DNA of 64,000 bases from Janibacter sp. HTCC2649 (lineage in GTDB: Bacteria > Actinomycetota > Actinomycetes > Actinomycetales > Dermatophilaceae): contig NZ_CH672413.1 in assembly GCF_000152705.1 (NCBI RefSeq), positions 124,001 through 188,000 of the forward strand. Reading direction: 5' to 3'. Made by a program: the position numbers and the translations under genes. A model generated the notes under the pieces. It saw only the letters and a program-made list of their open reading frames with translations. It made no database searches and was not told the DNA's origin. Positions 25,796 to 36,100 of this stretch are shown one piece after another. Every line of letters starts with the position of its first letter. Position 1 is the stretch's first letter.

Positions 25796-26727
25796 TCCGA
25801 GTCATGGCGCTCTTGATTGGTCTTGCCCTCGCGTGCGCGCATGTTGCCGCGGCCGCGGCACCACCTGTTACATGCCCTCCCGGACAGGTGCCCGACCCGA
25901 ACACGGGCTCGTGCATCATCGTGGTCATTCCAACGCCGGACCCCGAACTACCTGGCCACCCTGGCGGTCCTGCCAATCCGGGCGGCGGTACTGCAGTTCC
26001 TGTTGTTAAGCCGGTGTGCCGTTTCGAGCTTGGGACCCCACCGAGGGAGGTTCCTTGCTCAAGCGATTCGGGGTGGTGGGTACCGTCGCGGCAGTGTTAC
26101 GCGAGGGCGGTCTCGCCGCAGCCGCCCCCGTCGGATCCGGCGTGGCAGGGCCAAGCTGAGGGTGCGATCTACGAGTGCCGGCGCCCGATCCTTGGGCTTG
26201 GCGGTTTCATCGTCGTCTGGTTCTGGTCGGCCTCGCCCCCTGGGGTGGGGGCGCCACCGGACCCCCGGGATCTGGCGCAGCAGGCGGTCGCAGTGATGAA
26301 CCTGAGGGCGGTGCGGATCGGCATCGTTCCCGAGCCCCGGCCCGGAATGGTAGGGCTTGTCGGGATGCCGGTGTGGATGTGGGCGCAGCAGCCGGATCCG
26401 ACGACGTGGGGGCCGGTGACGCGCACGGCCAGCGCCGCTGGTTTCAGCGTCACGGCGACGGCGAAGGTCACCAAGGTCGTGTGGGCGATGGGGGACGGGG
26501 AGACGGTCGTGTGCCGCACCCCCGGCACCCCGTATCAGGACCGGTACGGGAAGAAGTCCAGCCCCGACTGCGGCCACACCTACGTCCGCCAGGGAAAGCG
26601 CCAGGTGCGGGCGACGTCGTACTGGCGGGTCGACTGGTCCGGTATGGGGCAGAGCGGGTCAATCCCGTTGTCGTTCTCGGACAGCGCGTTGGTCACCATC
26701 GGCGAGGCGCAGGTCCTCACCCAGTAA
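25783..26727 (+). CDS. Secreted protein with PKD-like C-terminus
   Basis: The 314-aa protein overlaps the lipoprotein by 13 nt. It has a signal peptide (RRVVRVMALLIGLALACAHVA, cut near AAAA-AP), a Pro/Gly-rich stretch with Cys pairs (CPPGQVPDPNTGSC), and a C-terminal half with VTATAKVTKVVWAMGDGETV followed by CGHTYVRQGKRQVRATSYW, which resembles a PKD domain (W..GDG…H.Y). It is likely exported and may bind the pilus or wall. No enzymatic motif was seen. Confidence 0.7.
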   Translation: MRRVVRVMALLIGLALACAHVAAAAAPPVTCPPGQVPDPNTGSCIIVVIPTPDPELPGHPGGPANPGGGTAVPVVKPVCRFELGTPPREVPCSSDSGWWVPSRQCYARAVSPQPPPSDPAWQGQAEGAIYECRRPILGLGGFIVVWFWSASPPGVGAPPDPRDLAQQAVAVMNLRAVRIGIVPEPRPGMVGLVGMPVWMWAQQPDPTTWGPVTRTASAAGFSVTATAKVTKVVWAMGDGETVVCRTPGTPYQDRYGKKSSPDCGHTYVRQGKRQVRATSYWRVDWSGMGQSGSIPLSFSDSALVTIGEAQVLTQ

Positions 26728-26759
26728 CTCACCCGGCAACAGAGCAGAGGGGCTTTGGC

Positions 26760-27446
26760 ATGAGCGTCGACACCGATCGGCCCGTGGACCGACCGAAGGG
26801 CCATAGCCACCTGCCAGCGGGGTCGAAGGATCGCCGGGTCGCGCCACCGCCGAAGCTCCGGCGCCGTCCGGTCCTGGTGGCCGCGTCCATCGCGGCGGTG
26901 TGCGTGGGTGGGCTGCTGGGGGCGTTCGCGTGGACGGCTTCGAGTGACACCCGGAGCGTGGTCGCGGTGCGTTCGGCGGTCGAGCGCGGCGCGGTTATCG
27001 GGCGCGAGGACCTCATGGCCGTGCAGGTTGGGGTCGACCCGGCCCTGACCCCGGTTCCCGCCGGACAAGTCGAGACGCTGGTGGGGCAGCGGGCGGCTGT
27101 GGACATGGCCGCCGGCACCCTGGTCACCCGGGACCAGGTCTCGGCGACGGTGCTGCCGCCTCGGGGATTCTCGGTTGTCGGGGTGGCGTTGCCGGCGTCG
27201 CTGCTTCCGGGGGAGCCGCTGGTCACGGGCGACCAGGTCAGGGTGGTCGCCACCCCCGGCGCCGGGGGCGAGGTCGTCGACGGACCGCCGGTGACGATTC
27301 CGGCGACCGTCGTCGGTCAGCACCCCGACCCCGACACGGGCGCGACCGTGGTCAGCGTCCAGGTGCCCGAGTCGCGGGCGGCGGAGCTGGCGGCACGGGC
27401 CGCCACCGGCAACGTCGCGATCGTGCTGGACTCCCGGGAGCGGTGA
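26760..27446 (+). CDS. cpaB: CpaB/RcpC-like SAF-domain pilus protein
   Basis: The 228-aa protein has a cytoplasmic basic N-terminus, one transmembrane helix (about 38-60, VLVAASIAAVCVGGLL) and a SAF domain (RSAVERGAVIGREDLMAVQV…GQRAAVDMAAGTLVTRDQVS), the pattern of the Tad pilus component CpaB/RcpC. In Tad systems CpaB is periplasmic and helps pilus passage. I chose ATG 26760, after GAGGGG, because the upstream frame is antisense-like to the secreted gene. Confidence 0.82.
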   Translation: MSVDTDRPVDRPKGHSHLPAGSKDRRVAPPPKLRRRPVLVAASIAAVCVGGLLGAFAWTASSDTRSVVAVRSAVERGAVIGREDLMAVQVGVDPALTPVPAGQVETLVGQRAAVDMAAGTLVTRDQVSATVLPPRGFSVVGVALPASLLPGEPLVTGDQVRVVATPGAGGEVVDGPPVTIPATVVGQHPDPDTGATVVSVQVPESRAAELAARAATGNVAIVLDSRER

Positions 27447-27450
27447 CCTG

Positions 27451-28242
27451 ATGGCGCTGATCACGTTGACGTCCGCATCGGGTTCGCCGGGGGTGACCAC
27501 CACCGCGATCGGATTGGCGTTGTGCTGGCCGCGGCCGGTGCTGCTGGTCGAGGCCGACCCCACCGGCGGCTCCGGGATCGCCGCCGGGTACCTGCGCGGC
27601 GGCGCGGCCCCGAGCGACTCGCTAATCGACCTGGCGTTCGCGCACCGCGACAGGGAACTAGTTGAGGCGATCCCCACGGTGACCACGACCATCCCCGACA
27701 CGACCGTCACCCTGATCCTAGGAACCCGCGCCCACGGGCAAGCCCGGTCCCTGACCGGGTTGTGGGAGCCGCTGGCCAGCGCCTTGCGTGGCCTAGATGC
27801 CTTGGGGCAGGACGTCATCGTCGACGCCGGCCGGCTCGGGCTGGTCGGGTCCTCGGAGCCGCTGATCCACGGCGCGGACCTGACACTGCTGGTCACCCGC
27901 TCCGACCTGGTCGCCCTGTCCGGGGCCAGGTCCTGGGCGCAGACCTTGCGATCCCAGTTCGAGGAGCAGGGCGCACCGGACGCCATCGAGCTGCTGATGG
28001 TGGGGGAGGGCAGGCCGTACAGCACCCGGGAGGTGTCCGCGGTGCTGTCCCTGCCGGTGACCGCAGCACTGGCGTGGGACGAGGCCGCCGCGGCTGTCTT
28101 CTCCCACGGAGAAAGCGCACCCCGCAGGTTCCAGGCGTCGGCGCTGCTGCGCAGCATGCGCTCCGCGACCACTGCCATCCAAAGCCGGCTCGCCGCGAAC
28201 CGCGCCCAGCTCACCGCAGCCACACCGGGGGGCGGCTCATGA
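27451..28242 (+). CDS. CpaE/TadZ-like ParA-type ATPase with deviant P-loop
   Basis: The 263-aa protein is a ParA/MinD-fold protein. The P-loop region reads SASGSPGVTTTAIGLAL where canonical ParA has KGGxGKT; the invariant lysine is missing. The second switch has VEADPTGG, like the DxDxQ motif. In Tad loci the TadZ/CpaE homologue positions the secretion machine at the pole. Four nt follow the cpaB stop. The missing P-loop lysine suggests weak or no ATP hydrolysis. Confidence 0.78.
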   Translation: MALITLTSASGSPGVTTTAIGLALCWPRPVLLVEADPTGGSGIAAGYLRGGAAPSDSLIDLAFAHRDRELVEAIPTVTTTIPDTTVTLILGTRAHGQARSLTGLWEPLASALRGLDALGQDVIVDAGRLGLVGSSEPLIHGADLTLLVTRSDLVALSGARSWAQTLRSQFEEQGAPDAIELLMVGEGRPYSTREVSAVLSLPVTAALAWDEAAAAVFSHGESAPRRFQASALLRSMRSATTAIQSRLAANRAQLTAATPGGGS

Positions 28243-29753
28243 ACGGCGATCACACACCTGGCCGCTCCGACCCGACGGCGCTGCCACTGTTCGCGTCACC
28301 ACCGGCCGAACGACCCGGGAGGGTACGCGGCGGTTTCACGATGACCCCCACCACGCTCGACCGGAACGAGCCGGTCGTTGCGCCTCGGGTGTTGCCCCGT
28401 CCCTATGCGGGCGACCTGGACTGGGGTTTGGTCGCCGCGTTCCGGCAGCAGGCCTCGGACCGGCTCAGCGCCGCCCTGGGCGAGGACCGTGGGCACCTCA
28501 CCGTTGCAGCGCAACGCGAACGAGGCCGCTCAATCATCGTCGAGCTGCTCGAAGGCGAGGCGGCCGAACGGATCGACGTGGGTGCCCCCTCCTGGTCGGC
28601 GGCGGAGGAGGCCGCGATGGCCGCCGCGGTCGACAACGCCCTGTTCGGGCTGGGCCGTCTCCAGCCGTTGGTCGACGACGACACGGTGGAGAACATCATC
28701 ATCACCGGCCACGACCAGGTCATGCTCGAGCTTGTTAACGGGAGCATGGTCCCCGGCCCGGCGGTGGCCGACTCCGACGCCGAGCTCATCGACTTCCTCG
28801 TCTTCCTCGCCTCCCGCAGCGAGGTCAACGCCCGCCCGTTCTCCCAGGCGCAACCTCGGCTGCACCTACGCCTGGACGGCGGCGCCCGCCTCGCCGCTGC
28901 CGCGTGGGTGACCCCGCGCCCATCGGTGGTGATCCGCCGGCACCGGCTCCGCCGAGTCACCCTGGGCGACCTCGTGCAGCGCGGGGCGATGTCCGAGCTG
29001 GCAGCCTCGTTTCTGGCCGCCGCCGTCCGAGCCCGGCGCAGCATCGTCGTGGCTGGCGCGCAGGGCGCCGGCAAGACCACCCTGGTACGGGCCTTGTGTG
29101 CAGAGATCCCCAAGCATGAGGCGATCGGCACCTTCGAGACCGAGTACGAGCTGCACCTGCACGAGCTGAAGGACCAGCACCCGATCGTGTTTGCGTGGGA
29201 GGCCCGCCCCGGCTCCGGCGAACGAGGCCCGGACGGCAGGCAGGCGGGCGAGTTCACCTTGTCCGAGGCCTTGTTCGACTCGTTCCGGTTCAACCTGTCC
29301 CGGCAGATCGTCGGGGAGGTCCGCGGCCACGAGATCCTGGCGATGCTCAAGGCAATGGAGTCCGGGGCGGGGTCGATCTCCACCACGCACGCACCGTCCG
29401 CGGAAGGTGCGATCGGAAAGCTCGTCACCTGCGCGATGGAAGCCGGCCCGCACGTCACCCACGACTACGCGGTGCGCGCCATCGCGTCCGCGATCGACGT
29501 CGTGGTCCACGTCCACCTTGAGACCACCCCCATGGCGGATGGGACCCCGCAGAGGCACCGGTGGGTCGCCGAGATCATCACCGTCACCGGCGGGGAGCGG
29601 GAGAAGGGGTACGCCGTCCAACACGTGTTCCGCACCGCCCCGGGCGAGCGTGAAGCCACCCCGCACGTCCTGGATGACGCGTACCGGGACTTGGCCCGGT
29701 GGGGATTTGACCTGGACGGGTTCTACGCCACCGCTCGGGGGGCCGCGTCATGA
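28239..29753 (+). CDS. tadA: TadA/CpaF pilus secretion ATPase
   Basis: The 504-aa hexameric ATPase drives type IVc pilus assembly. It has an N-terminal domain (LPRPYAGDLDWGLVAAFR), PT-like ENIIITGHDQVMLEL, the Walker A GAQGAGKTTL with K279, Asp/His boxes (FETEYELHLHELKDQHPIV) and Walker B SRQIVGEVRGHEILAML. The ATG at 28239 overlaps the upstream stop by ATGA, and the stop overlaps tadB by ATGA. Confidence 0.92.
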   Translation: MNGDHTPGRSDPTALPLFASPPAERPGRVRGGFTMTPTTLDRNEPVVAPRVLPRPYAGDLDWGLVAAFRQQASDRLSAALGEDRGHLTVAAQRERGRSIIVELLEGEAAERIDVGAPSWSAAEEAAMAAAVDNALFGLGRLQPLVDDDTVENIIITGHDQVMLELVNGSMVPGPAVADSDAELIDFLVFLASRSEVNARPFSQAQPRLHLRLDGGARLAAAAWVTPRPSVVIRRHRLRRVTLGDLVQRGAMSELAASFLAAAVRARRSIVVAGAQGAGKTTLVRALCAEIPKHEAIGTFETEYELHLHELKDQHPIVFAWEARPGSGERGPDGRQAGEFTLSEALFDSFRFNLSRQIVGEVRGHEILAMLKAMESGAGSISTTHAPSAEGAIGKLVTCAMEAGPHVTHDYAVRAIASAIDVVVHVHLETTPMADGTPQRHRWVAEIITVTGGEREKGYAVQHVFRTAPGEREATPHVLDDAYRDLARWGFDLDGFYATARGAAS

Positions 29754-30616
29754 CCGCCCTCCTGCCGGCGCTGGCCGGGGCGCTGATCGTCGCCGGCGTC
29801 ATCGGCGTGGCCGTCGGGCTGCGCCCGGTCCCGCCGCGGGCGACCGCGCCCTCCACACCCAGGCCGGGCGTCAGGCGAGTGACGTCGATGTCGCGGCGGA
29901 CCCGGATGCTGCTCCTCGCCGGCACCGCCACGGGGCTTCTGGTCGCTGTGGCGACCGGATGGCTGGTGGCGGTCCTGGTCGTCCCGGCCGCGGCCGCCGG
30001 GCTTCCGGTGCTGCTGTCTGCGCCGCCCGCTTCGGCGAGGATCGACCGGCTCGAGGCGATGGAGGAGTGGACCCGCTCCCTGTCCGGGGTCCTGACCGCC
30101 GGCGTCGGCCTCGAGCAGGCCCTCATCGCAACCCTGCGTTCCACACCGGACCCGATCCGCCCCGAGGTGACCAGGCTGGCGTCCCGGTTGCGGGCCCGCT
30201 GGACTACCGAGGACGCGCTGCGGGCGTTCGCCGACGACCTGGACGACGCCACCGGCGACGTCGTCGCCGCCAACCTCATCCTCGGCGCCCGGCGCCGCGG
30301 CGCCGGCCTGGCCAGCGTCCTGGACGCGCTGGCCGAGTCCGTCGCGGCCGATGTGCGCGCCCGCCGTGAGATCGAGGCCGACCGGGCCAAACCGCGCGCC
30401 ACCGCCCGCTGGGTCACCCTCATCACCATCAGCGTCCTGGCCTTTCTCGCCCTGACCGGCCAGTACGTCGCCCCGTTCGGCACCCCGCTCGGGCAGGTCC
30501 TGCTCGTGCTGCTGCTGTCGCTGTACGTGGCGACCCTGGTGTGGATGCGGCGCATGACCACCGGCACACCGCTGCCGCGATTCGTCGGCGCGGCTGCACG
30601 AGCGGCGGCGAGCTGA
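29750..30616 (+). CDS. tadB: TadB-like pilus platform protein (T2SSF family)
   Basis: The 288-aa inner-membrane protein has two N-terminal hydrophobic segments, a cytoplasmic GspF/T2SSF domain (SARIDRLEAMEEWTRSLSG, then LEQALIATLRSTPDPIRPEV) and two C-terminal helices (WVTLITISVLAFLALT; VLLVLLLSLYVATLV). It pairs with TadC to form the platform for the TadA motor. It overlaps tadA by 4 nt and tadC by a single-base TGATG. Confidence 0.88.
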   Translation: MTALLPALAGALIVAGVIGVAVGLRPVPPRATAPSTPRPGVRRVTSMSRRTRMLLLAGTATGLLVAVATGWLVAVLVVPAAAAGLPVLLSAPPASARIDRLEAMEEWTRSLSGVLTAGVGLEQALIATLRSTPDPIRPEVTRLASRLRARWTTEDALRAFADDLDDATGDVVAANLILGARRRGAGLASVLDALAESVAADVRARREIEADRAKPRATARWVTLITISVLAFLALTGQYVAPFGTPLGQVLLVLLLSLYVATLVWMRRMTTGTPLPRFVGAAARAAAS

Positions 30617-31524
30617 TGGCAACCGGGCTGCAGGTCGCCACCATCGCCGGGGCACTGCTCGGCCTCGGCGTCGTCCTGCTCGTTTGGCATCTGGTCCCCG
30701 CGCACCCCGACCTTCGCGACGCCCTGGAGCGGCTCTCCCCAAACCACGCCCGCCGCCGCACCCAAACCGTCGGTGCCGCGACCGACTCCACCCAACGGCT
30801 CGGTCTGTGGGGCATGAAGGTCCTGCCCGCGTCGGTGTGGGGCCGCACCCCGACCAGAGAGCTGGCGATCCTGCGCAAACCGGTGTCCCGGTTCTACGGG
30901 GAGAAGATCCTGTTCGCCATGGTCGGGCTGGCCATCCCCCCACTGCTGACCGCGGTCTTCACCCTAGGCGGGGCCAACCTGCCGTTCGTCATCCCGGTCG
31001 TGGCCACGATCGGGTTCGCGGCGGCGATGTTCTTCCTGCCCGACTACAACGTCCGCGACGACGCCAAACGCGCCCGCGCCGAGTTCTCCCGCTCCCTGGG
31101 CGCCTACATCGACCTCGTCGCCCTCGAACGCAACAACGGCGCCGGCCCCCGCCAGGCGATGGAGGCCGCCGCCGCGGGCGGCGACTCATGGGTGTTCCGC
31201 CGCCTGAGCGAGGAGCTGGCCCGCACCCGTTGGTCCGGCCTGACCCCGTGGGAGGCGCTGCGTGCCCTCGGCGACGAGCTCGGCCTGCCCGAACTGGACG
31301 ACCTGGCCGACATCATGCGCCTGTCCGGAGAGGAAGGCGCCCAGGTGTACGCCCAGCTGCGGGCCCGCTCCGCCGGGATGCGCACCGCCATGCTCAACAC
31401 CGAGAAGGCCAAGGCCAACGAGATCGGCGAACGGATGTCCATCCCGATGAGCCTGCTCGGCGTCATCTTCCTGGCCATCCTCGTCGCCCCCGCCCTGCTG
31501 CGCGTCATGGGCGGCGCCCCGTGA
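30616..31524 (+). CDS. tadC: TadC-like pilus platform protein (T2SSF family)
   Basis: The 302-aa protein has an N-terminal helix, two central helices (ILFAMVGLAIPPLLTAV; PVVATIGFAAAMFFLPDY) and a T2SSF domain with EFSRSLGAYIDLVALERNNG and the conserved LARTRWSGLTPWEAL…LADIMRLSGEEGAQVYAQL pattern, ending in one helix. ATG 30616 is the A of the tadB stop. It ends 112 nt before the pilin gene. Confidence 0.88.
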   Translation: MATGLQVATIAGALLGLGVVLLVWHLVPAHPDLRDALERLSPNHARRRTQTVGAATDSTQRLGLWGMKVLPASVWGRTPTRELAILRKPVSRFYGEKILFAMVGLAIPPLLTAVFTLGGANLPFVIPVVATIGFAAAMFFLPDYNVRDDAKRARAEFSRSLGAYIDLVALERNNGAGPRQAMEAAAAGGDSWVFRRLSEELARTRWSGLTPWEALRALGDELGLPELDDLADIMRLSGEEGAQVYAQLRARSAGMRTAMLNTEKAKANEIGERMSIPMSLLGVIFLAILVAPALLRVMGGAP

Positions 31525-31636
31525 TGCCCCCGCCCGCTCCAGACCCGCCAGCGCTCGCCCCAGTCACCACCTCGCCAGTCAGCACCTCGCGTCCGCGCCA
31601 CCCGGCCGGGAGCAGCACACCGAAAGGAACACCGTC

Positions 31637-31825
31637 ATGCACCACCTCGCCGCAGCCCTGCACACCCTCGGCATCCGCCTGCGCCACCGAGCCTCGACTC
31701 GCCCCGAACGGGGGTCGGTGACCATGGAGCAGGTCCTGTGGGCCGTGGCCGTCATCGCCATCGTCGGGATCGTCGTGCTCGCGATCACGAGCTACGTCAC
31801 CCGCGAAGCCGCCAAGATCACCTGA
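31637..31825 (+). CDS. flp: Flp-like type IVc pilin subunit
   Basis: The 62-aa protein is a prepilin. A basic leader of about 26 residues (…STRPERG) is followed by SVTMEQVLWAVAVIAIVGIV, with Glu at position +5 of the mature protein after a Gly, as required for prepilin peptidase cleavage and pilin docking. The rest is one hydrophobic helix plus a short tail ITSYVTREAAKIT. An AAAGGA site precedes the ATG. The prepilin peptidase gene is not in the window. Confidence 0.8.
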   Translation: MHHLAAALHTLGIRLRHRASTRPERGSVTMEQVLWAVAVIAIVGIVVLAITSYVTREAAKIT

Positions 31826-31836
31826 GCCTGATCCCC

Positions 31837-32259
31837 GTGACCCGTCCGCACCCCTACCACCTGCCCCCGCGCCAATGTGCGCGCCGGCCATGGTGGCGTG
31901 AGCGGGGGTCGGCGTCGATCCAGATGGTGCTGCTCATGCCAGCCCTGTTCTCGGTGATGTTCCTGGGGATGCAGGCCGCCCTGCACTACCACGCCCGCAC
32001 CATCGCCATCGCCGCCGCGCAAGAAGGCGCCCGCACCGCCGGCGCGCAGGACGGCACCACCGGCGCCGGGGTCGCCGCCGCGGCTGGCTACGTCACCGAC
32101 ACCGGCGGCGACTCCCTCACCCACCCCACCGTCACCGGCACCCGCAGTGCCACGACGGCGTCTGTGACCGTGCGCGGGGTCGCGCTCAGCGTCATCCCCG
32201 GGTGGCAGCCGACGATCACCCAGTCCGCCACCGTGCCGGTGGAGAGGATCACCGGATGA
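31837..32259 (+). CDS. tadE: TadE-like pseudopilin 1
   Basis: The 140-aa product from GTG 31837 has a short basic leader, then RGSASIQMVLLMPALFSVMF, the TadE N-terminal helix with a cleavage-type Gly-Ser junction, followed by a soluble domain (AQEGARTAGAQDGTTG…). TadE proteins are minor pilins of Tad systems. Compared with the canonical TadE, Gln replaces Glu at position +5. The stop overlaps the next TadE-like ATG. Confidence 0.75.
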   Translation: MTRPHPYHLPPRQCARRPWWRERGSASIQMVLLMPALFSVMFLGMQAALHYHARTIAIAAAQEGARTAGAQDGTTGAGVAAAAGYVTDTGGDSLTHPTVTGTRSATTASVTVRGVALSVIPGWQPTITQSATVPVERITG

Positions 32260-32678
32260 GGCGCCGCCCCGAGACCGGGTCCGCCGCGATCGAGGCCGCG
32301 GTGGGTCTGCCCGCGTTCATGCTGCTCGTCGCCCTCGTCCTGCTCGGCGGGCGCCTGGCCATCGCCACGCAGGCCGTTCAGGCGTCCGCGTCCGAGGCCG
32401 CCCGGGTCGCCTCCATCGCCCGCACGCAGATCTCCGCCAACGGGGACGCCACCACGGCCGCCACCGCCAGCTTGGCCAACCAGAACGTGCGCTGCGTGCA
32501 GTCCACCGTCACCCTGAACACCACCGGCTTCAACGCCCCCGTCGGCGCCCCCGCGCAGGCCACCGCCACCGTGCGGTGCGTCGTGAACCTCGCCGACCTG
32601 TCCCTGCCCGGCGTGCCCGGCACCAGGACCGTGACCGCCACCGCCAGCTCACCGATCGACACCTACCGGGAGCGCTGA
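32256..32678 (+). CDS. TadE-like pseudopilin 2
   Basis: The 140-aa protein starts MRRRPETGSAAIEAAVGLPAFMLL, a TadE-type processing site (Gly before SAAIE, with Glu at +5) and hydrophobic helix, then a small soluble domain with one Cys pair (NVRCVQST … ATVRCVVN), perhaps a disulfide. The ATG lies within the first TadE stop. A pair of TadE-like proteins is usual in actinobacterial Tad loci. Confidence 0.75.
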   Translation: MRRRPETGSAAIEAAVGLPAFMLLVALVLLGGRLAIATQAVQASASEAARVASIARTQISANGDATTAATASLANQNVRCVQSTVTLNTTGFNAPVGAPAQATATVRCVVNLADLSLPGVPGTRTVTATASSPIDTYRER

Positions 32679-32679
32679 C

Positions 32680-33120
32680 ATGACCCACCACCCCCACCCC
32701 ACGACACCAAAGCGGGAACGCGGCTCGGTGACCATCTGGCTGGCCACGTCCGGGTTCGCCATGATTGTGCTCGTCGGGCTGGCGGTCGACCTCGGCGGGC
32801 AGGTCCACGCCCAACAACGTGCCCGCACCCTTGCCGCGCAGGCCGCCCGCACCGGCGGGCAGCAGCTGCAGCCCGGGCCCGCGATCCGCGGCGAAGCGGC
32901 CAGTGCGGACCGGGCGCGCGCAGTCCAGGCGGCTCGCGCCTACCTGGCCGCTGCCGACGTGACTGGCAGCGTCGTTGTCTCCGGCGGCGACACCGTCACG
33001 GTGACCACCACCGACACCTACGCCACCACGTTCCTCGGGATCATCGGCATCAGCACCCTGACCGTCACCGGCAACGCCCAAGCCCGCATCACCCGGTCCG
33101 TGGAAGGAGCCGAACAGTGA
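32680..33120 (+). CDS. TadG-like pilus assembly protein
   Basis: The 146-aa protein has a basic leader, RERGSVTIWLATSGFAMIVLV (cleavage-type junction and membrane helix) and LAVDLGGQVHAQQRARTLAAQAARTGGQQL, the TadG N-terminal pattern, then an extracytoplasmic region. It lacks the long von Willebrand-type C-terminus of proteobacterial TadG. It begins 2 nt after the second TadE-like stop and its stop overlaps the next GTG. Confidence 0.72.
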   Translation: MTHHPHPTTPKRERGSVTIWLATSGFAMIVLVGLAVDLGGQVHAQQRARTLAAQAARTGGQQLQPGPAIRGEAASADRARAVQAARAYLAAADVTGSVVVSGGDTVTVTTTDTYATTFLGIIGISTLTVTGNAQARITRSVEGAEQ

Positions 33121-36100
33121 CCGCCCGCCGCCGCCTCACAGGACTTGTCGCCACCGCGACCATGCTCGCGATCGTGGCCGGGATCCCCGCCCTCCTGGTC
33201 GCCATCGGCGCCACCCCGGCCCCCACCACGGTCCCCACCTGGGACGCGGTCGTCGACGCCCTCACCCGACCCGACGACGGCACCCTCGCGGTGAAGGCTC
33301 TGAGCGTGCTCGCGTGGGGGGCATGGCTGTTCCTGACCGGCACCATCCTCCTGGAGATCAGCGCCCGCCTACGCGGGCTGAGCGCGCCCCCCCTTCCGGG
33401 TCTGGCGCTCCCACAGGCCGCCGCCCGCGGTCTGGTCGGTGCCGCTGTCCTGCTGTTCGTCGCCGGACCCACCATCACCAGCGCACCGACCGCGGCCGAC
33501 GGCACCGCGCCCGTGTCGGCCACCGTGACGCACGGCAACCACGTCACTGCCGCAACTTTTCCGCTCGTCGCTCAGTCGGCGGCCGCAGCGGGAGCAGTAC
33601 CGGCAACGGTGGAGCACACCGTCAGCCGAGGGGAGTCCCTGTGGTCCATCGCACAGGACCACCTCGGCGACGGGGCCCGCTACCCCGAGATCGCCGCCCT
33701 CAACACCGGCGCCCTGGCCGGTCGGCCCCCGTTCCTCCTGCCCGGCACAGTCCTCACCCTGCCCACCCCCCACGGGGCGAATGCAGCCGAAGGGGAAGAG
33801 GGGACGTACACGGTGAGAAAGGGGGACACCCTCTCCGGTATCGCCCACGAGCAGCTCGGCGAAGCCGGCCGCTACCCCGAGATCTTCGACGCCTCCCGGC
33901 ACATCACCCAGCCCGGCGGGCAACACCTAAGCGACCCGGACGTCATCGACATTGGGTGGACTCTGGCCATCCCCGGGCAGCCCAGCGGTGCGGCGACCGC
34001 GCCGACCGCGAAGGCCCCCAAGCCGCCCGGGACGGGGGCGGACCCCCTCCCCCCGCCGTCTCGGGCCCCCGCAACTGGACCCACGGCACAACCCGACCCT
34101 GGCGCCGCCCGCGCCGACGTACCCCCGGCAGCATCCGTGCCACGGTCGTCGGCCGCACCCGAGTCCACGCCGAGGTCGGACCAGCGGAGCGTCCCTGCGT
34201 TGGAGACGAGCGAAACGCCTCCGCCGTGGCTGCTCGCCGGCCTTGCGGGCGGACCAGTCCTCGCCGGGTCCCTGTGGGTCCTGTTGCGGCAACGCCGCGT
34301 TGCGCAGGTGCGGCACCGCCGCCCGGGTCGCACCATCGCCACACCACCCCCGTCCCTCGCACCCGTGGAGAAGTCCGTGGCCACCGTGGGCACCGAGACC
34401 GCCCCGACCGTCGAGTTCATGGACGACGCGGTGCGCCGCCTCGCATCCGCTAGGGCCCGCGACGGTCAGCCCATGCCCCAGCTTGCCGCTGTCGAGCTCA
34501 CGGCCACCGACATCACCCTCCACCTCAGCTCTGCCGCGTCGCTGCCTTCTCCGTGGAAGGACTTGGGCGACGGGCGCCGCTGGGCCCTGCCGGCGAGCAC
34601 CGACCCGCAGACCCTCGGTGAGCTCGACCCGGACCAGCCCGCCCCGTACCCGCTGCTGGCCACCATCGGCACCACCGACATTGGCGACCCGTGGCTGCTC
34701 AACTGCGAGGAGCACACCCTCACCCTCACCGGCGATCCCACCTACGCCGCCGACCTCGCCCGGTACATCGCCGCCGAGGTCGCCTGCAACCCCTGGTCGG
34801 CTGGAGCCACGATCGACTGCGTCGGGATCGCCGGCGAGGTCGCCCCGCTGAACCCCGACCGGGTCCGCACCCACACCCCCAGGACCGACCCCGCCGCGGA
34901 AGTCCTCGCCGACGCCGTCAACACCATCGACCGCGCCGCAGACCACGACCACGACGCCACCACCGCCCGTGCCAACATCGCCGGCCCCGACTCTTGGTCC
35001 GCCCGAATGCTCATCATCGACCAGGCACACACCCACACCCCGTCCGTCCAGCAGCTCCTGGAACTGCTGGAATCCCATCCCGGCGCTACCGGCACCAGTG
35101 TCGTCATCAACGGAGCCCGGGCCCACACCCCAGGCCTTGTCGTCGAACTCACGGCCAGTGGTCGGGTCCGGCTGCCACACGTCAGCCTCGACCTCGTGGC
35201 CGTCGGCCTCACCACCGACGAAGCACAAGGATGCGCCGCCCTGCTCGCCGCCACCCACCATCTGGCGGACGTGCCCGTCCCTGTCGACGAGGACGCCACC
35301 GACGGATGGCGCGCCTTCACCGACCAGGCCGGGGCGCTGCGCGACGAGCACACCCTCCCGCGAGCCACCCCCGCCACCGATCTGGGTGAATCCTCCGAGT
35401 CGCTACTCGACGCAGCCGATGAGGAGTACCTGCAAGCCGCGGCCACCACCAGAGCAGATCTGGCCACGCTCGCCCCTAAGGTCACCCACGCAGTCCGCGA
35501 CGCCGTGCGCGGCGCCGACCCCACCCTCGACAACGACGTCGCAGCCTGGTTCGCCGACGACTGCCCCCTGCCACGGCTCACCCTCCTCGGCCCGGTGAGA
35601 GCCCGCACCCGCGGCAAGGCCCTGGCCGAACGCAAGCCCTATATGACCGAGGTCCTGACCTACATCGCCACACGGCCCTATGGCGCCACCCCCGAGGAGG
35701 TCGCCGAGGCCATGGGCATCACCGTCAACAAGGCCCGAGAGTACGTACGCATTGTGCGTGACTGGCTCGGCACCAACCCCCGCACCGGCGCAGCTCACCT
35801 CCCCGACGCCCGGCAGTCCCCAGCTGCGAAGACCAGGGGCTTGGGCGTGTACCAGGTGCTCGATCTTCTCATCGACGCAGACCTGTTCCGACGCCTGCGC
35901 GCCCGAGGCCAGACGCGCGGCCCCGACGGCATCCACGACCTCACCACCGCCCTGCGCCTGGTCCAAGGACGACCCTTCGACCAGCTCAGGAACCCCGGCT
36001 GGGCCTGGCTGCATGAAGGCGACCGTCTCGATCACCACCTCACCACCGCCATCGTCGACGTCGCCCACACCGTCACCACCCACGCCCTGCACGCGGGCGA

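Noticed and set aside
26580-28253. A 557-codon minus-strand open frame over the CpaB- and CpaE-like genes
   Set aside because: Composition is Arg/Pro/Thr-rich without motifs; the plus-strand genes are in a coupled operon.
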